Assembly (NCBI GenBank): GCA_002354205.1
Contig: DELD01000065.1
Location: 1 to 15,452, forward strand
DNA length: 15,452 nucleotides
Direction of reading: 5' to 3'
Source of the DNA: Micavibrio sp. UBA2705
GTDB taxonomy: Bacteria; Pseudomonadota; Alphaproteobacteria; Micavibrionales; Micavibrionaceae
The notes beneath the pieces are model-generated. The model had not been told where the DNA came from. It searched no databases and was given only the letters and a program-made list of their open reading frames with translations. The number at the start of each line of letters is the position of its first letter. Positions within the stretch are counted from its first letter, which is position 1. The translations under genes were made by a program, and so were the position numbers. This document shows positions 6,838 to 14,371 of this stretch, one piece after another.

Positions 6838-6932
6838 GTCCTGTCATTTCAGTTAAGGGCTTATTTATAAGAGGCGGATAAATAGGCACTGCGTTAATAT
6901 TGCATTAATGATTATAGGGCTAGTATTGGCCT

Positions 6933-8174
6933 ATGAGAAGCACTATATGCAACATATTACATGCGGCTTTTATCGCGCCATTTACATCTCTCTCCCTTTG
7001 TATTGTATATTTGGGGGCGTTTGTTTCTATGACTGGCATTACGGCGGTGCAATTATTTATGGTGTTTGATTTTGCTTCCCTCGGTATGTGGGCAGTGATG
7101 GAGCATTTTGTTGTGCGCTCTTTATTTGTTTCGATGATGATTATGCCGCTTTGGCTTTGGGTCTCGACAGTTATGCCGTTTAAGAATTATGCTTATCTCG
7201 TGCTCGGCGCGCAGGTCGTTACAGGCGCAATGCTATTTTTAGTCGGGCAGGATGCGCCTGTGTGGATGTCGACGCTGCTGTTTTCAATTTCTGTTTCATC
7301 TTACTGGACAATTTTTCATCTAATGATGTCTTTTTCAGTCAGTGATGATAATTCGGCTAATGAGGTTTGCATGGCGGATGCGGGCGTAACCGCAGGGGTG
7401 CTTCTGGGTAGTATTTTGGGCGGGCTTGCCTTGACGTACGGCCTTGGCGTACAGACGTTTATTCTCGGTACAGTGATGATGTTTATTGGTACGTTGATTG
7501 TCAGCGTTTTGATATATCAAAAAGTCCAAAAAGGCGAATTTGCTTTGCGATTCTTAAGCGAGGGCGAGGAATTATCATGGCGTAATGTTAAGGGGCAAAG
7601 TAAAAATATTTATTCAACAGCCTATGAAGGCGCGTTCCAAGTTGTTGCGGATTTCTTGGCGCCGGTTTGGCTTAAGTTAATGTCGGTAAGCGCCCTTGGC
7701 GTGGGCATTTTAAGCGCGGCTAAAATTGGTTTGAAACTCCTCGTTTCGCCGATTGTTGGTCACTTCGCAAATCAAGGGTCTGATGCAAATGCTAGTCATA
7801 GCCATGATTTAGAAATTGGCCTTGCGCTCAAATGTGCGGGCTGGTTGCCGTGGCTGTTTATGCAGAACCCAATGCTTTATGCGTTTTCAAGTCTATTTTG
7901 GACGGGCGGTCAGCATTTCTTTAACATTGGCCTTGCAAGCCGCTGGTATAAGCAGCGCTCCGTCTTTAAGCTTGCATTGCGCGAATTTTCTTTAGGGCTA
8001 GGGCGTTTAATGGCGACACTGGTCGCTGTGCCGCTGCTATACTGGTCGATGCATTCTTATATTGTTTTTTCTATCCTGCTTTCAACGTTGATGCTGTTTA
8101 CCACAAGCTTTGGTAAAAGCATCGCTACGCAGCACATGTCACCTTTATTGATGCGCTTGCGCCGCGCGGCCTAA
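6933..8174 (+). CDS. MFS-like multi-pass inner-membrane transporter
   Basis: A 413-residue protein with about 12 hydrophobic segments split by a charged central loop (about residues 196-235, with KVQKGEFALRFLSEGEELSWR). This six-plus-six arrangement and the length are those of the Major Facilitator Superfamily. The substrate cannot be read from the sequence; motif A of drug exporters (GxxxDRxGRR) is not seen in the 2-3 loop, so it is an unusual or distant member. A small histidine-containing loop HSHDLEIG lies between segments 8/9 and 10. The first in-frame ATG is used although no clear Shine-Dalgarno precedes it. It ends 21 nt before the convergent kinase gene. Confidence 0.72.
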   Translation: MRSTICNILHAAFIAPFTSLSLCIVYLGAFVSMTGITAVQLFMVFDFASLGMWAVMEHFVVRSLFVSMMIMPLWLWVSTVMPFKNYAYLVLGAQVVTGAMLFLVGQDAPVWMSTLLFSISVSSYWTIFHLMMSFSVSDDNSANEVCMADAGVTAGVLLGSILGGLALTYGLGVQTFILGTVMMFIGTLIVSVLIYQKVQKGEFALRFLSEGEELSWRNVKGQSKNIYSTAYEGAFQVVADFLAPVWLKLMSVSALGVGILSAAKIGLKLLVSPIVGHFANQGSDANASHSHDLEIGLALKCAGWLPWLFMQNPMLYAFSSLFWTGGQHFFNIGLASRWYKQRSVFKLALREFSLGLGRLMATLVAVPLLYWSMHSYIVFSILLSTLMLFTTSFGKSIATQHMSPLLMRLRRAA

Positions 8175-8195
8175 AGCTAAACAGAGCCCCACTTG

Positions 8196-8780
8196 TTAGC
8201 GTAGGGCAGGAATAATCGCCGCGATGGCGCTGCTTGTAATGCTACGCTTATCTTGATCTGTATTGATTTTTGTCCAATTAACGTCGCCAGTTCCGGCCTT
8301 TATCTGCAGGTCAATCACCATGCTATTCGCATCTGAAATGGTTTTCCCATTTGCGGCGCGGGCATCAGCACGCTGCTTTATGGTGTCGATAGGTGCTTCA
8401 AGCCACAGGCCAATAAACTTCACGTTATTGTCATGGGCAAGGTTTTCAATATCGGCGCGTGTTTCTGGTTTGGCGAAAGTGGCGTCAACAATAATGATTT
8501 CACGGTCAAAATTTTCTTTAATGTTCGCGAGCATTTTTTCATGAGCTTTCGCGCCGTAAGCGGAGCTGTAAGCTTCAACAGGAAGCGGGCTGTAAAGGTC
8601 AGGCTCTTGGCCATTTTCTTGTGCCCAAAGCGTTTTACGCACAATGTCAGAGCTAATGCTCGCATTGCTTGGCGGATTAGCAAATTGTGCAAAAATTTGT
8701 GAAAGATTATCGCTAAGCGTGGTTTTACCTGTGCCTGATAGGCCGCCAATGGCAATAAGCGTTGTTTGCATTTGTGACAT
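8196..8780 (-). CDS. P-loop kinase, AAA_33/COG0645-like
   Basis: A 194-residue soluble nucleotide-binding protein predicted to phosphorylate a small molecule or nucleic acid end. Walker A is GLSGTGKT (13-20); SSDIVRKTLW is the family's 'SD-x-(I/V)RK' element that binds acceptor; IIIVDATF is the Walker B-like strand; FIGLWLEAP, a lid with two arginines (KQRADARAAN), and ISDANSMVIDLQ follow in the usual order for COG0645. The start follows AAGGGAGAG, nine bases upstream. It is the third gene of the pyrF-trpF unit, 50 nt after trpF, and its ribosome binding site lies in a small hairpin. The substrate is not known. Confidence 0.8.
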   Translation of the reverse strand: MSQMQTTLIAIGGLSGTGKTTLSDNLSQIFAQFANPPSNASISSDIVRKTLWAQENGQEPDLYSPLPVEAYSSAYGAKAHEKMLANIKENFDREIIIVDATFAKPETRADIENLAHDNNVKFIGLWLEAPIDTIKQRADARAANGKTISDANSMVIDLQIKAGTGDVNWTKINTDQDKRSITSSAIAAIIPALR

Positions 8781-8786
8781 GAATTC

Positions 8787-8804
8787 TCTCCCTTGTGATA
8801 AGGG
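8787..8804 (-). promoter_or_regulatory. Hairpin covering the ribosome binding site of the kinase gene
   Basis: On the minus strand CCCTT-ATCAC-AAGGG forms a 5-bp stem with a 5-nt loop, and the right arm plus the next bases is the Shine-Dalgarno sequence AAGGGAG of the kinase. It lies in the trpF-kinase gap. If stable in the cell it would lower kinase translation relative to trpF. The stem is short, so the effect may be small. Confidence 0.45.
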
Positions 8805-8830
8805 GGTTATAAAGAAGCGCGCGACTTATG

Positions 8831-9514
8831 TCAACATTTAGAACGGCTGGCGGCGGTGATAAATGCTTTAATCTTGTCATTATCCTTTACGCCGCGTGCG
8901 CGCTCTACGCCTGATGAAACATCAACGGCGCTAGGGCGCAGTAATGCGATGGCCTCGCTAACATTATCGGGGGTTAGGCCGCCGGCGAGCATCCATGGCA
9001 AGGAAATATTTTGGTTTTCTAGCAGTGTCCAATCAAAATTTATACCATTGCCGCCCGTGAGTTCTTGCTTGTCACTCGGCTTGGCATCAAAAAGTAGCCA
9101 GTCGCAAACGGGTTCATAGCGCTCAATTTGCGCCAGATCATGCGCCGCACTGATTGGGATGGCCTTCATAATGGGCTTTTCATAGCGCTGCTTAATATCC
9201 GCGCAGCGCGCGGGGCTTTCATCGCCGTGGAGCTGTATAATATCAAGATGAGGGCTGATCGCATCAAGCTGCGTATCTTCTGGATCGACAAACAGGCCAA
9301 CGCAGCGCGTCGTCGTGGATAGTGCGCGAATGTAACGGATCAACGCAAGCGCTTTTTCGGGGGCAATATAACGCGGTGAAGCGGGATGGAAAACAAGGCC
9401 AATATAAGATGCGCCAGCTCGGATGGCGGCTTCAGCGGCGGCGGCCGTGGTGATGCCGCAAATTTTGACTTGGCAGCTTGTCAGGGGGCAATTTGTTGTG
9501 GCGCTATGGGGCAT
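8831..9514 (-). CDS. trpF: Phosphoribosylanthranilate isomerase
   Basis: The third step of tryptophan synthesis: isomerises phosphoribosylanthranilate to the carboxyphenylamino-deoxyribulose phosphate. It is a 227-residue (beta/alpha)8 barrel. The catalytic pair is present: Cys19 in VKICGIT and Asp143 in LLFDAK. Other family motifs are GLVFHPASPRYI (39-50), DIIQLHGDES, LAGGLTPDNV and DVSSGVE-x-ARGVKD. The phosphate loop reads GGNGINFDW where GG(T/S)G-x-x-FDW is usual. The N-terminus is about 12 residues longer than many TrpF proteins. It starts 3 nt after the pyrF stop, so the two are co-translated. The trpB and trpA genes that often follow in alphaproteobacteria are absent here. Confidence 0.95.
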   Translation of the reverse strand: MPHSATTNCPLTSCQVKICGITTAAAAEAAIRAGASYIGLVFHPASPRYIAPEKALALIRYIRALSTTTRCVGLFVDPEDTQLDAISPHLDIIQLHGDESPARCADIKQRYEKPIMKAIPISAAHDLAQIERYEPVCDWLLFDAKPSDKQELTGGNGINFDWTLLENQNISLPWMLAGGLTPDNVSEAIALLRPSAVDVSSGVERARGVKDNDKIKAFITAASRSKC

Positions 9515-9517
9515 GTC

Positions 9518-10216
9518 TTATAGGCTTTCTAAAATATCTATCGCAGCTTGTCTTGGGTCAGCGGCCTTGGTAATCGGTCTGCCAATGACTAAATGCGTCG
9601 CGCCAGATTTCAGCGCGCCATGTGGTGTCATGACCCTTTTTTGGTCGTTATTTGCACTGCCCGCAGGGCGAATGCCGGGGGTCATAAGGGTAAAATCATC
9701 ACCGCAAATAGCGCGTAGCGCCGTGATTTCATGAGCGGAGCAAACAACGCCGGCAAGCCCTGCTTGCTGCGTTAGTTTGGCAAGGCGAAGGACTTGATCT
9801 TGCACAGGCGTGCGCTGCCCGACCGCATCAAGGCGCTCTGCGTCCAATGCGGTGAGCACCGTTACGGCAAGAAGTTTTGCGGGATTGTCTGCGGCGTTTA
9901 CGGCTTCTAGGGCGCGCTCCATCATTTCTAAGCCGCCCGAAGCATGTAAGTTGGTGTAATCAACGCCAATGTCGCTGAGCGTGCGCAATGCGGCGGCAAC
10001 AGTATTGGGAATGTCGTGGAATTTGAGGTCGAGGAATATACTTGTATTCGGACGTTTATCACGCACAGCGCCAACGCCTCGTGCGCCCTGCGCCATAAAA
10101 AATTCTAAACCTAATTTAATGCCAATCGGTAAACCATCAAGTTTAGCGCTGAGGGTGAGAGCGTCATCTAAACTGGCGACATCACAGGCGCAATATATTC
10201 TCGGTAGCTCTGACAT
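9518..10216 (-). CDS. pyrF: Orotidine 5'-phosphate decarboxylase
   Basis: The last step of UMP synthesis, decarboxylating OMP. It is a 232-residue barrel of the bacterial type I length. The catalytic Asp-Lys-x-x-Asp array is FLDLKFHDIPNTV with Asp63, Lys65 and Asp68; Asp12 (CACDVAS) and Lys34 (GIKLGLEFF) contact the ligand, and the phosphate is held by TPGIRP and VIGRPIT. AAAGGAAG seven or so bases upstream supports the start. It is first in the pyrF-trpF-kinase unit and follows the rpsA terminator, so it needs its own promoter in the short gap or transcription past the terminator. Confidence 0.96.
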   Translation of the reverse strand: MSELPRIYCACDVASLDDALTLSAKLDGLPIGIKLGLEFFMAQGARGVGAVRDKRPNTSIFLDLKFHDIPNTVAAALRTLSDIGVDYTNLHASGGLEMMERALEAVNAADNPAKLLAVTVLTALDAERLDAVGQRTPVQDQVLRLAKLTQQAGLAGVVCSAHEITALRAICGDDFTLMTPGIRPAGSANNDQKRVMTPHGALKSGATHLVIGRPITKAADPRQAAIDILESL

Positions 10217-10263
10217 GTTCTTCCTTTTTCTTATTAGCCTGTTTAATGCGCCATTAATTTAGC

Positions 10264-10304
10264 GCAAAAAAATAGCCCCGCCAATATCTGGGGGGGCTAT
10301 TTTT
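10264..10304 (-). terminator. Rho-independent terminator of rpsA
   Basis: On the minus strand AAAATAGCCCC and GGGGCTATTTT form an 11-bp stem around a short loop, followed by seven T in all (complement of 10266-10272). It starts 23 nt after the rpsA stop. Because A-runs and T-runs flank both sides it could also act on plus-strand transcripts. Confidence 0.9.
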
Positions 10305-10326
10305 AAAATCTTTAATCACGGATGAC

Positions 10327-12036
10327 TTATTTCTTGTCGCCTTCGTTAAGCGCTGCGCCAAGAATATCACCAAGAGATGCACCTGATTCTGTTGAACCGA
10401 ACTCATCCATTGCTGCTTTATCTTCGTCAAGTTCACGTGCTTTAATAGACAAGCCAAGCTTGTGAGATTTTGCATCAACAGTAAGAACTTTCGCGTCAAG
10501 TTTTTCACCAATTGCGAAACGGTCAGGGCGTTGTTCTGAACGCTCACGAGAAAGGTCAGCCTTTTTAATGAAGCCAGTAAGCTTGTCATTAACAGAGACT
10601 TCAACGCCTTTATCGTTAACTTCTGTGATTGTACCAGTAACCACTGCGCCTTTTGCGATGCCGTCAAGGGCGCCTGCAAATGGGTCGTCAGAAAGTTGCT
10701 TGATACCAAGGGCAACGCGCTCTTTTTCAGCATCAATGTCAAGGATCTTAACTTTAACGCTATCACCTTTGTTGAATGCTTTAAGCGCTTCTTCGCTTTG
10801 GTCTTCCCAAGAAACGTCAGATAGGTGAACCATGCCGTCAATATCGCCAGGCATACCAACAAACAGACCGAACTCAGTGATGTTGCGAATTTCGCCTTCA
10901 AGTTCTTGACCTGGTTTGTGGTTCTCAGCGAATGATGACCATGGGTTATCTTGACACTGTTTAATACCAAGAGAAATACGACGTTTTTCTTGATCAACGT
11001 CCAGAACCATAACTTCAACTTCTTGTGAAGTAGAAACGATTTTACCTGGATGTGCGTTTTTCTTTGTCCAAGACATTTCTGAAACGTGGACAAGGCCTTC
11101 AATGCCGTTGCCAAGCTCAACAAATGCACCGTAATCAGTGATGTTTGTAACGCGACCTGTGAATTTGCTGCCAACAGCGAACTGTGATGCAACGCCTTCC
11201 CATGGGTCAGTTTCAAGTTGTTTCATACCAAGTGAAATACGCTGTGTTTCTTGGTTGTAACGAATAACTTGTACGTCGATAGTTTTACCAACTTCAAGGA
11301 CTTCTGATGGGTGGTTAACACGTTTCCAAGAAATATCAGTAACGTGCAATAGACCATCAACACCGCCAAGATCAATAAATGCACCGTAATCAGTGATGTT
11401 TTTAACAACGCCTTGAAGAACTTGACCTTCGCTAAGGTTCTCCATAAGGTCGCTGCGCGCTTCCTGACGGCTTTCTTCAAGTACAGCACGACGAGAAACA
11501 ACAATGTTGCCGCGTGTCTTGTCCATTTTAAGAACGTAGAATGGCTGTGGTGTACCCATAAGTGGTGATACGTCGCGTACTGGACGGATGTCAACTTGTG
11601 AACCTGGTAGGAACGCAACAGCGCCGCCAAGATCAACAGTGAAACCACCTTTAACGCGGCTAAAGATAATACCTGTAACGCGTTCGTTTGCTTCATGTTG
11701 TTTTTCAAGTTCAACCCAAGCTTCCTCACGGCGTGCTTTTTCACGGCTGAGGCTTGTCATGCCGTCACGGCCTTCCATACGTTCGATGAATACGTCTACT
11801 TCATCGCCGATTTTAAGGTCGAGATCTTCACCAGGTTTAGTGAATTCACGTAAATCAACGCGGCCTTCAGATTTCAAGCCAACATCGATAATTGCAAGGT
11901 CAGATTCAAAGCCAACGACTTTACCTTTAACAACCTTACCTTCAAAATTTTGAGTTTCGCCAAGAGACTCAGCAAGAAGAGCTGCAAACTCTCTTGATTC
12001 TTCTTGGTCTAATAGATTAGCAGCAATATGTGCCAT
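10327..12036 (-). CDS. rpsA: 30S ribosomal protein S1
   Basis: A 569-residue mRNA-binding protein of the small ribosomal subunit, needed to start translation on leaders with weak Shine-Dalgarno sites. Six S1 (OB-fold) repeats can be traced at about residues 33-98, 116-182, 203-271, 288-358, 375-445 and 462-531. Repeats 3 and 4 carry the best motif, 'NITDYGAF(I/V)(D/E)LG-x-(V/I)(D/E)GL(L/V)HV'. Repeats 1 and 2 are the diverged ribosome-binding ones. The tail ends SLGDILGAALNEGDKK. AAAGGAAA before the ATG is a good ribosome binding site. Codon use is strongly biased (GTT, GAA, AAC, CGT), as in highly expressed genes, and differs from the GCG-rich neighbours. The cmk gene often upstream and ihfB often downstream are missing. 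Confidence 0.98.
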   Translation of the reverse strand: MAHIAANLLDQEESREFAALLAESLGETQNFEGKVVKGKVVGFESDLAIIDVGLKSEGRVDLREFTKPGEDLDLKIGDEVDVFIERMEGRDGMTSLSREKARREEAWVELEKQHEANERVTGIIFSRVKGGFTVDLGGAVAFLPGSQVDIRPVRDVSPLMGTPQPFYVLKMDKTRGNIVVSRRAVLEESRQEARSDLMENLSEGQVLQGVVKNITDYGAFIDLGGVDGLLHVTDISWKRVNHPSEVLEVGKTIDVQVIRYNQETQRISLGMKQLETDPWEGVASQFAVGSKFTGRVTNITDYGAFVELGNGIEGLVHVSEMSWTKKNAHPGKIVSTSQEVEVMVLDVDQEKRRISLGIKQCQDNPWSSFAENHKPGQELEGEIRNITEFGLFVGMPGDIDGMVHLSDVSWEDQSEEALKAFNKGDSVKVKILDIDAEKERVALGIKQLSDDPFAGALDGIAKGAVVTGTITEVNDKGVEVSVNDKLTGFIKKADLSRERSEQRPDRFAIGEKLDAKVLTVDAKSHKLGLSIKARELDEDKAAMDEFGSTESGASLGDILGAALNEGDKK

Positions 12037-12063
12037 GTTTTAGTTTCCTTTCAAGTTAATATC

Positions 12064-12092
12064 TACATATAAAGTGATTGTTTAAGGGTCAA
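12064..12092 (-). promoter_or_regulatory. Candidate rpsA promoter
   Basis: On the minus strand TTGACC (12087-12092) is followed after 17 nt by TATGTA (12064-12069), 28 nt before the start codon. The -35 is good and the -10 is poor (overlapping TTATAT is an alternative). It is the only -35-like hexamer near the gene at a sensible distance. Confidence 0.45.
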
Positions 12093-12255
12093 TAGCGCGC
12101 TTACCATATGGGAACTAACCCCAAAATAAACGTCACTTGCCCATCACTCTAGTATGCGCTTGCGGGTGTTGTACGCGATTAGCCCATAAATATCAAGCCT
12201 TTGAATCGAAGAATCGCTAAAAAAAGCGATAATTTTGCGCTATATGGAAATTACA

Positions 12256-12285
12256 TTGACATAACACGGAGTGTTGGCGTATAAA
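12256..12285 (+). promoter_or_regulatory. Sigma-70 promoter with a dyad in the spacer
   Basis: A perfect -35 TTGACA (12256-12261) is separated by 18 nt from TATAAA (12280-12285), predicting a start near 12292 and a leader of about 55 nt. Within the spacer AACAC-GGA-GTGTT (12263-12275) is a perfect 5-bp inverted repeat, well placed for a repressor or a MerR-like activator. Confidence 0.7.
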
Positions 12286-12347
12286 AGCCATTCAATCTTG
12301 GTCTGTTGAAGCCGAGATGTAGAAAGAATATATAAGGGACAATAGCC

Positions 12348-14255
12348 ATGGTGAGCAATTTAAACACAGCGCATTTATCAAGCATAAACGACAAAGATTC
12401 TGCCGCTGCGCAGCAGGCTATATCCCTTGCTGACAATTTAAAATCCCTTGTGCTACACAGCGCCGATCCTTATATCCAGAGCGCAATGAAGGGCGCGGGT
12501 AAGAAGCCCTTCAAAGAAAAGCCGCAAAGCTACCTTGATGCTTTGGGCATGATATTCAAAGCAGCGCAAGTTACCCGCCTTGCCACATTGATGCGCGGCC
12601 TTTCTGATGTGTCATTTACTTACGAGTTTGTCGAGCAATTCTATCATGATGGCGAGCTTGGTTCGTCGTATTATAAAATCCCCGAAAAAAGCTATAAAAG
12701 AGGAGCGCATCAAGGTTTATTGAGTGATAGCCACAACGAAAAATTTATTGCAGATTTAATCGTTGGTTATGAGAAGGATGTGAGCATAGACGCGCAAGGT
12801 GTTGAAAACTGGGTAAATAATTTGCGTCCATGCGGGGGGCGCTCTGTATTAAACTCTGTATCAAGTTTACATGCGCAATTGGATGATTTATTAGAGCCTG
12901 TTTGCCGCAATAAAGCCATATCAGGGGCAGAACAGAACTTCACAGGAGAAGTTTTTTTCAAGCAGCGTGAAACGGTACTAAGCCTCTGTGAAAATGATGC
13001 AGATTATAACGTTAAGCCAGAAGCAATAGACGGTTTGCAGAAATTTGCTGAGGGAATCATGTTGGATGCAGCGCGCCTGCAATCTTATTTAGATGAAAAT
13101 ACGCACGTACAAGGCGATAAGGCCGCGGCGCTGTTACCTGAAATTAAGGCTGGGCTTGCAAGCCATCAGGCGACATTATCGGCGGAAGGCACAGGGCTGT
13201 CAGCTATACTGATGAATTACACCACACAGACCAGACGTATCGCCGCGCAAAAGGAGTTGCTTGCAAATTACAAAAATATGGTCGCACGTGAGCGATATAT
13301 CAATGTGCTTGAAGGCGGCGGTTATGATCATTTGATTATAAGCGCGAGCATACAAAACACCGCGCTTGATTATATTGATTTGTCCCTCGAATGCCTTGAG
13401 TATGAGGAGGGTGGTGTGCAGGATTCTGCTGTTACAGCGAAACGTGATCAGAAAAAAGAACAGCTTGAGGCGCATTACCAAAAAGCCGATGCACTGAACC
13501 AAACAATTGCTTTTTTAAAAGCGCCGCACATTGCTGCGCTTGAGGGCGCTGCGGTATCGGCGTTTTCGCATGATACATGTGCGTTAATGGATAATGCGCT
13601 GCATTTAGCGCAAGATTGCGCGCTTCAAATTGAACAGAAATTTTACTGTGCGCTCAAAGCGAGCGGTAAATATGGCGAAGCAAATTTAATGGCGGCCTTT
13701 ATCGCAGCAGCACAGAGCAAAGAGCCGATAAATGTCACTATCGCGCCGCAAGACCCTGAACAAGAAAGTGGCGTTGTGCCAGCTATAGAAATTATTGAAC
13801 GCCCAATGGCAGAAAAAATAAATGCGCTGCTTAAGGCCGACTTAATGATGCATGGCTGGGATGGTGAAGCGCCTGAGGGCTGGGCAGAAAAGAACATGCC
13901 CGATAACGGCGTGCTGACCCATTACGAAAACCATCCATATACATGGCTTAGCGCGTTTTACCAAAGCCCTTCGCCGTTAAGCGCGAGCGAAGGCTTTGTT
14001 GAAAAAGACCTTGCGCATCGTATGGACTGCATTAAAAATATCGGTCAGTACCTTACCAAAGCGAAGCCGCATGTTGATCGCGCGGCGCAAGCGAATATTG
14101 AAGATACACTCGTCCTTATTGGCGGGCAGCTATGGCCTAAATTAGCGGAGATGCAAGCGGCGTGCGGTTTTGCAGGTAACGCCGGAAATGATAATGAGCC
14201 CGCGCAAGCATCTGCGAAAACAAATCGGGGCTATATGCCACATACCGGTGGTTAA
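12348..14255 (+). CDS. Large helical protein of unknown function (635 aa)
   Basis: I recognise no family in this 635-residue protein. It has no signal peptide and no membrane segment, so it should be cytoplasmic. Composition and pattern are helical throughout: for instance AAAQQAISLADNLKSLVLHS (19-38), a middle region with charged heptad-like stretches (AVTAKRDQKKEQLEAHYQKADALNQTIAFL, about 367-396), and a long Ala-rich region with scattered Cys. A more mixed part near 485-540 has WDGEAPEGWAEKN and HPYTWLSAFYQSPSP. The last 25 residues (GNAGNDNEPAQASAK...) look disordered. The start follows AAGGGA (12334-12339) by eight bases and a strong promoter lies upstream. It stands alone between rpsA and guaA. 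A structural, regulatory or secreted-effector role is possible, but nothing in the sequence decides. Confidence 0.75.
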   Translation: MVSNLNTAHLSSINDKDSAAAQQAISLADNLKSLVLHSADPYIQSAMKGAGKKPFKEKPQSYLDALGMIFKAAQVTRLATLMRGLSDVSFTYEFVEQFYHDGELGSSYYKIPEKSYKRGAHQGLLSDSHNEKFIADLIVGYEKDVSIDAQGVENWVNNLRPCGGRSVLNSVSSLHAQLDDLLEPVCRNKAISGAEQNFTGEVFFKQRETVLSLCENDADYNVKPEAIDGLQKFAEGIMLDAARLQSYLDENTHVQGDKAAALLPEIKAGLASHQATLSAEGTGLSAILMNYTTQTRRIAAQKELLANYKNMVARERYINVLEGGGYDHLIISASIQNTALDYIDLSLECLEYEEGGVQDSAVTAKRDQKKEQLEAHYQKADALNQTIAFLKAPHIAALEGAAVSAFSHDTCALMDNALHLAQDCALQIEQKFYCALKASGKYGEANLMAAFIAAAQSKEPINVTIAPQDPEQESGVVPAIEIIERPMAEKINALLKADLMMHGWDGEAPEGWAEKNMPDNGVLTHYENHPYTWLSAFYQSPSPLSASEGFVEKDLAHRMDCIKNIGQYLTKAKPHVDRAAQANIEDTLVLIGGQLWPKLAEMQAACGFAGNAGNDNEPAQASAKTNRGYMPHTGG

Positions 14256-14256
14256 C

Positions 14257-14286
14257 GGGCTGACGGCTAAAGGGCTGGCGGCTAAA
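14257..14286. repeat. 15-bp tandem duplication
   Basis: GGGCTGACGGCTAAA is followed at once by GGGCTGGCGGCTAAA, a head-to-tail copy with one A/G difference. It begins one base after the stop of the 635-residue protein gene, in the gap before guaA. It is probably a slippage or duplication product; no function is evident. Confidence 0.85.
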
Positions 14287-14371
14287 AATTCTGATATCTT
14301 GATTGCTAAATTCTGCCTCTCGCGCTACTCTCTTGCGGTAGAGCAATAGATATTTCAGGAAGCCACACGCC

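Larger units (their letters stand above)
12037..12347. other. Divergent intergenic region, 311 nt, between rpsA and the gene at 12348
   Basis: It holds the candidate rpsA promoter on the left and the strong promoter of the 635-residue protein on the right. In the middle a perfect 6-bp hairpin ATCGCT (12213-12218) / AGCGAT (12225-12230) with an all-A loop is preceded by two copies of GAATCG eight bases apart (12202-12216). No open frame of note was found. Confidence 0.6.

Noticed and set aside
6838..6932. Small palindromes CTTAT-TT-ATAAG and TTAAT-ATTGC-ATTAA in the thioesterase/MFS-like divergent gap
   Set aside because: Five-bp A/T-rich palindromes are expected by chance in such DNA, and no good -35/-10 pair supports a defined promoter beside them.
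8175..8195. Bidirectional terminator between the MFS-like gene and the convergent kinase gene
   Set aside because: Only GCCC...GGGC can pair, with a long loop and no T-run, and part of it lies inside the kinase gene.
10254..11744. Two long minus-strand frames (320 and 173 residues) in the same alternative frame inside rpsA
   Set aside because: They are extreme in Leu, Lys, Ser and Thr, have no family resemblance, and the longer one begins at TTG without a ribosome site. They are explained by the strong codon bias of rpsA, which removes stops from that frame.
14256..14371. Purine riboswitch or attenuator before guaA
   Set aside because: The leader is short and no purine-aptamer core or terminator-antiterminator pair could be found.
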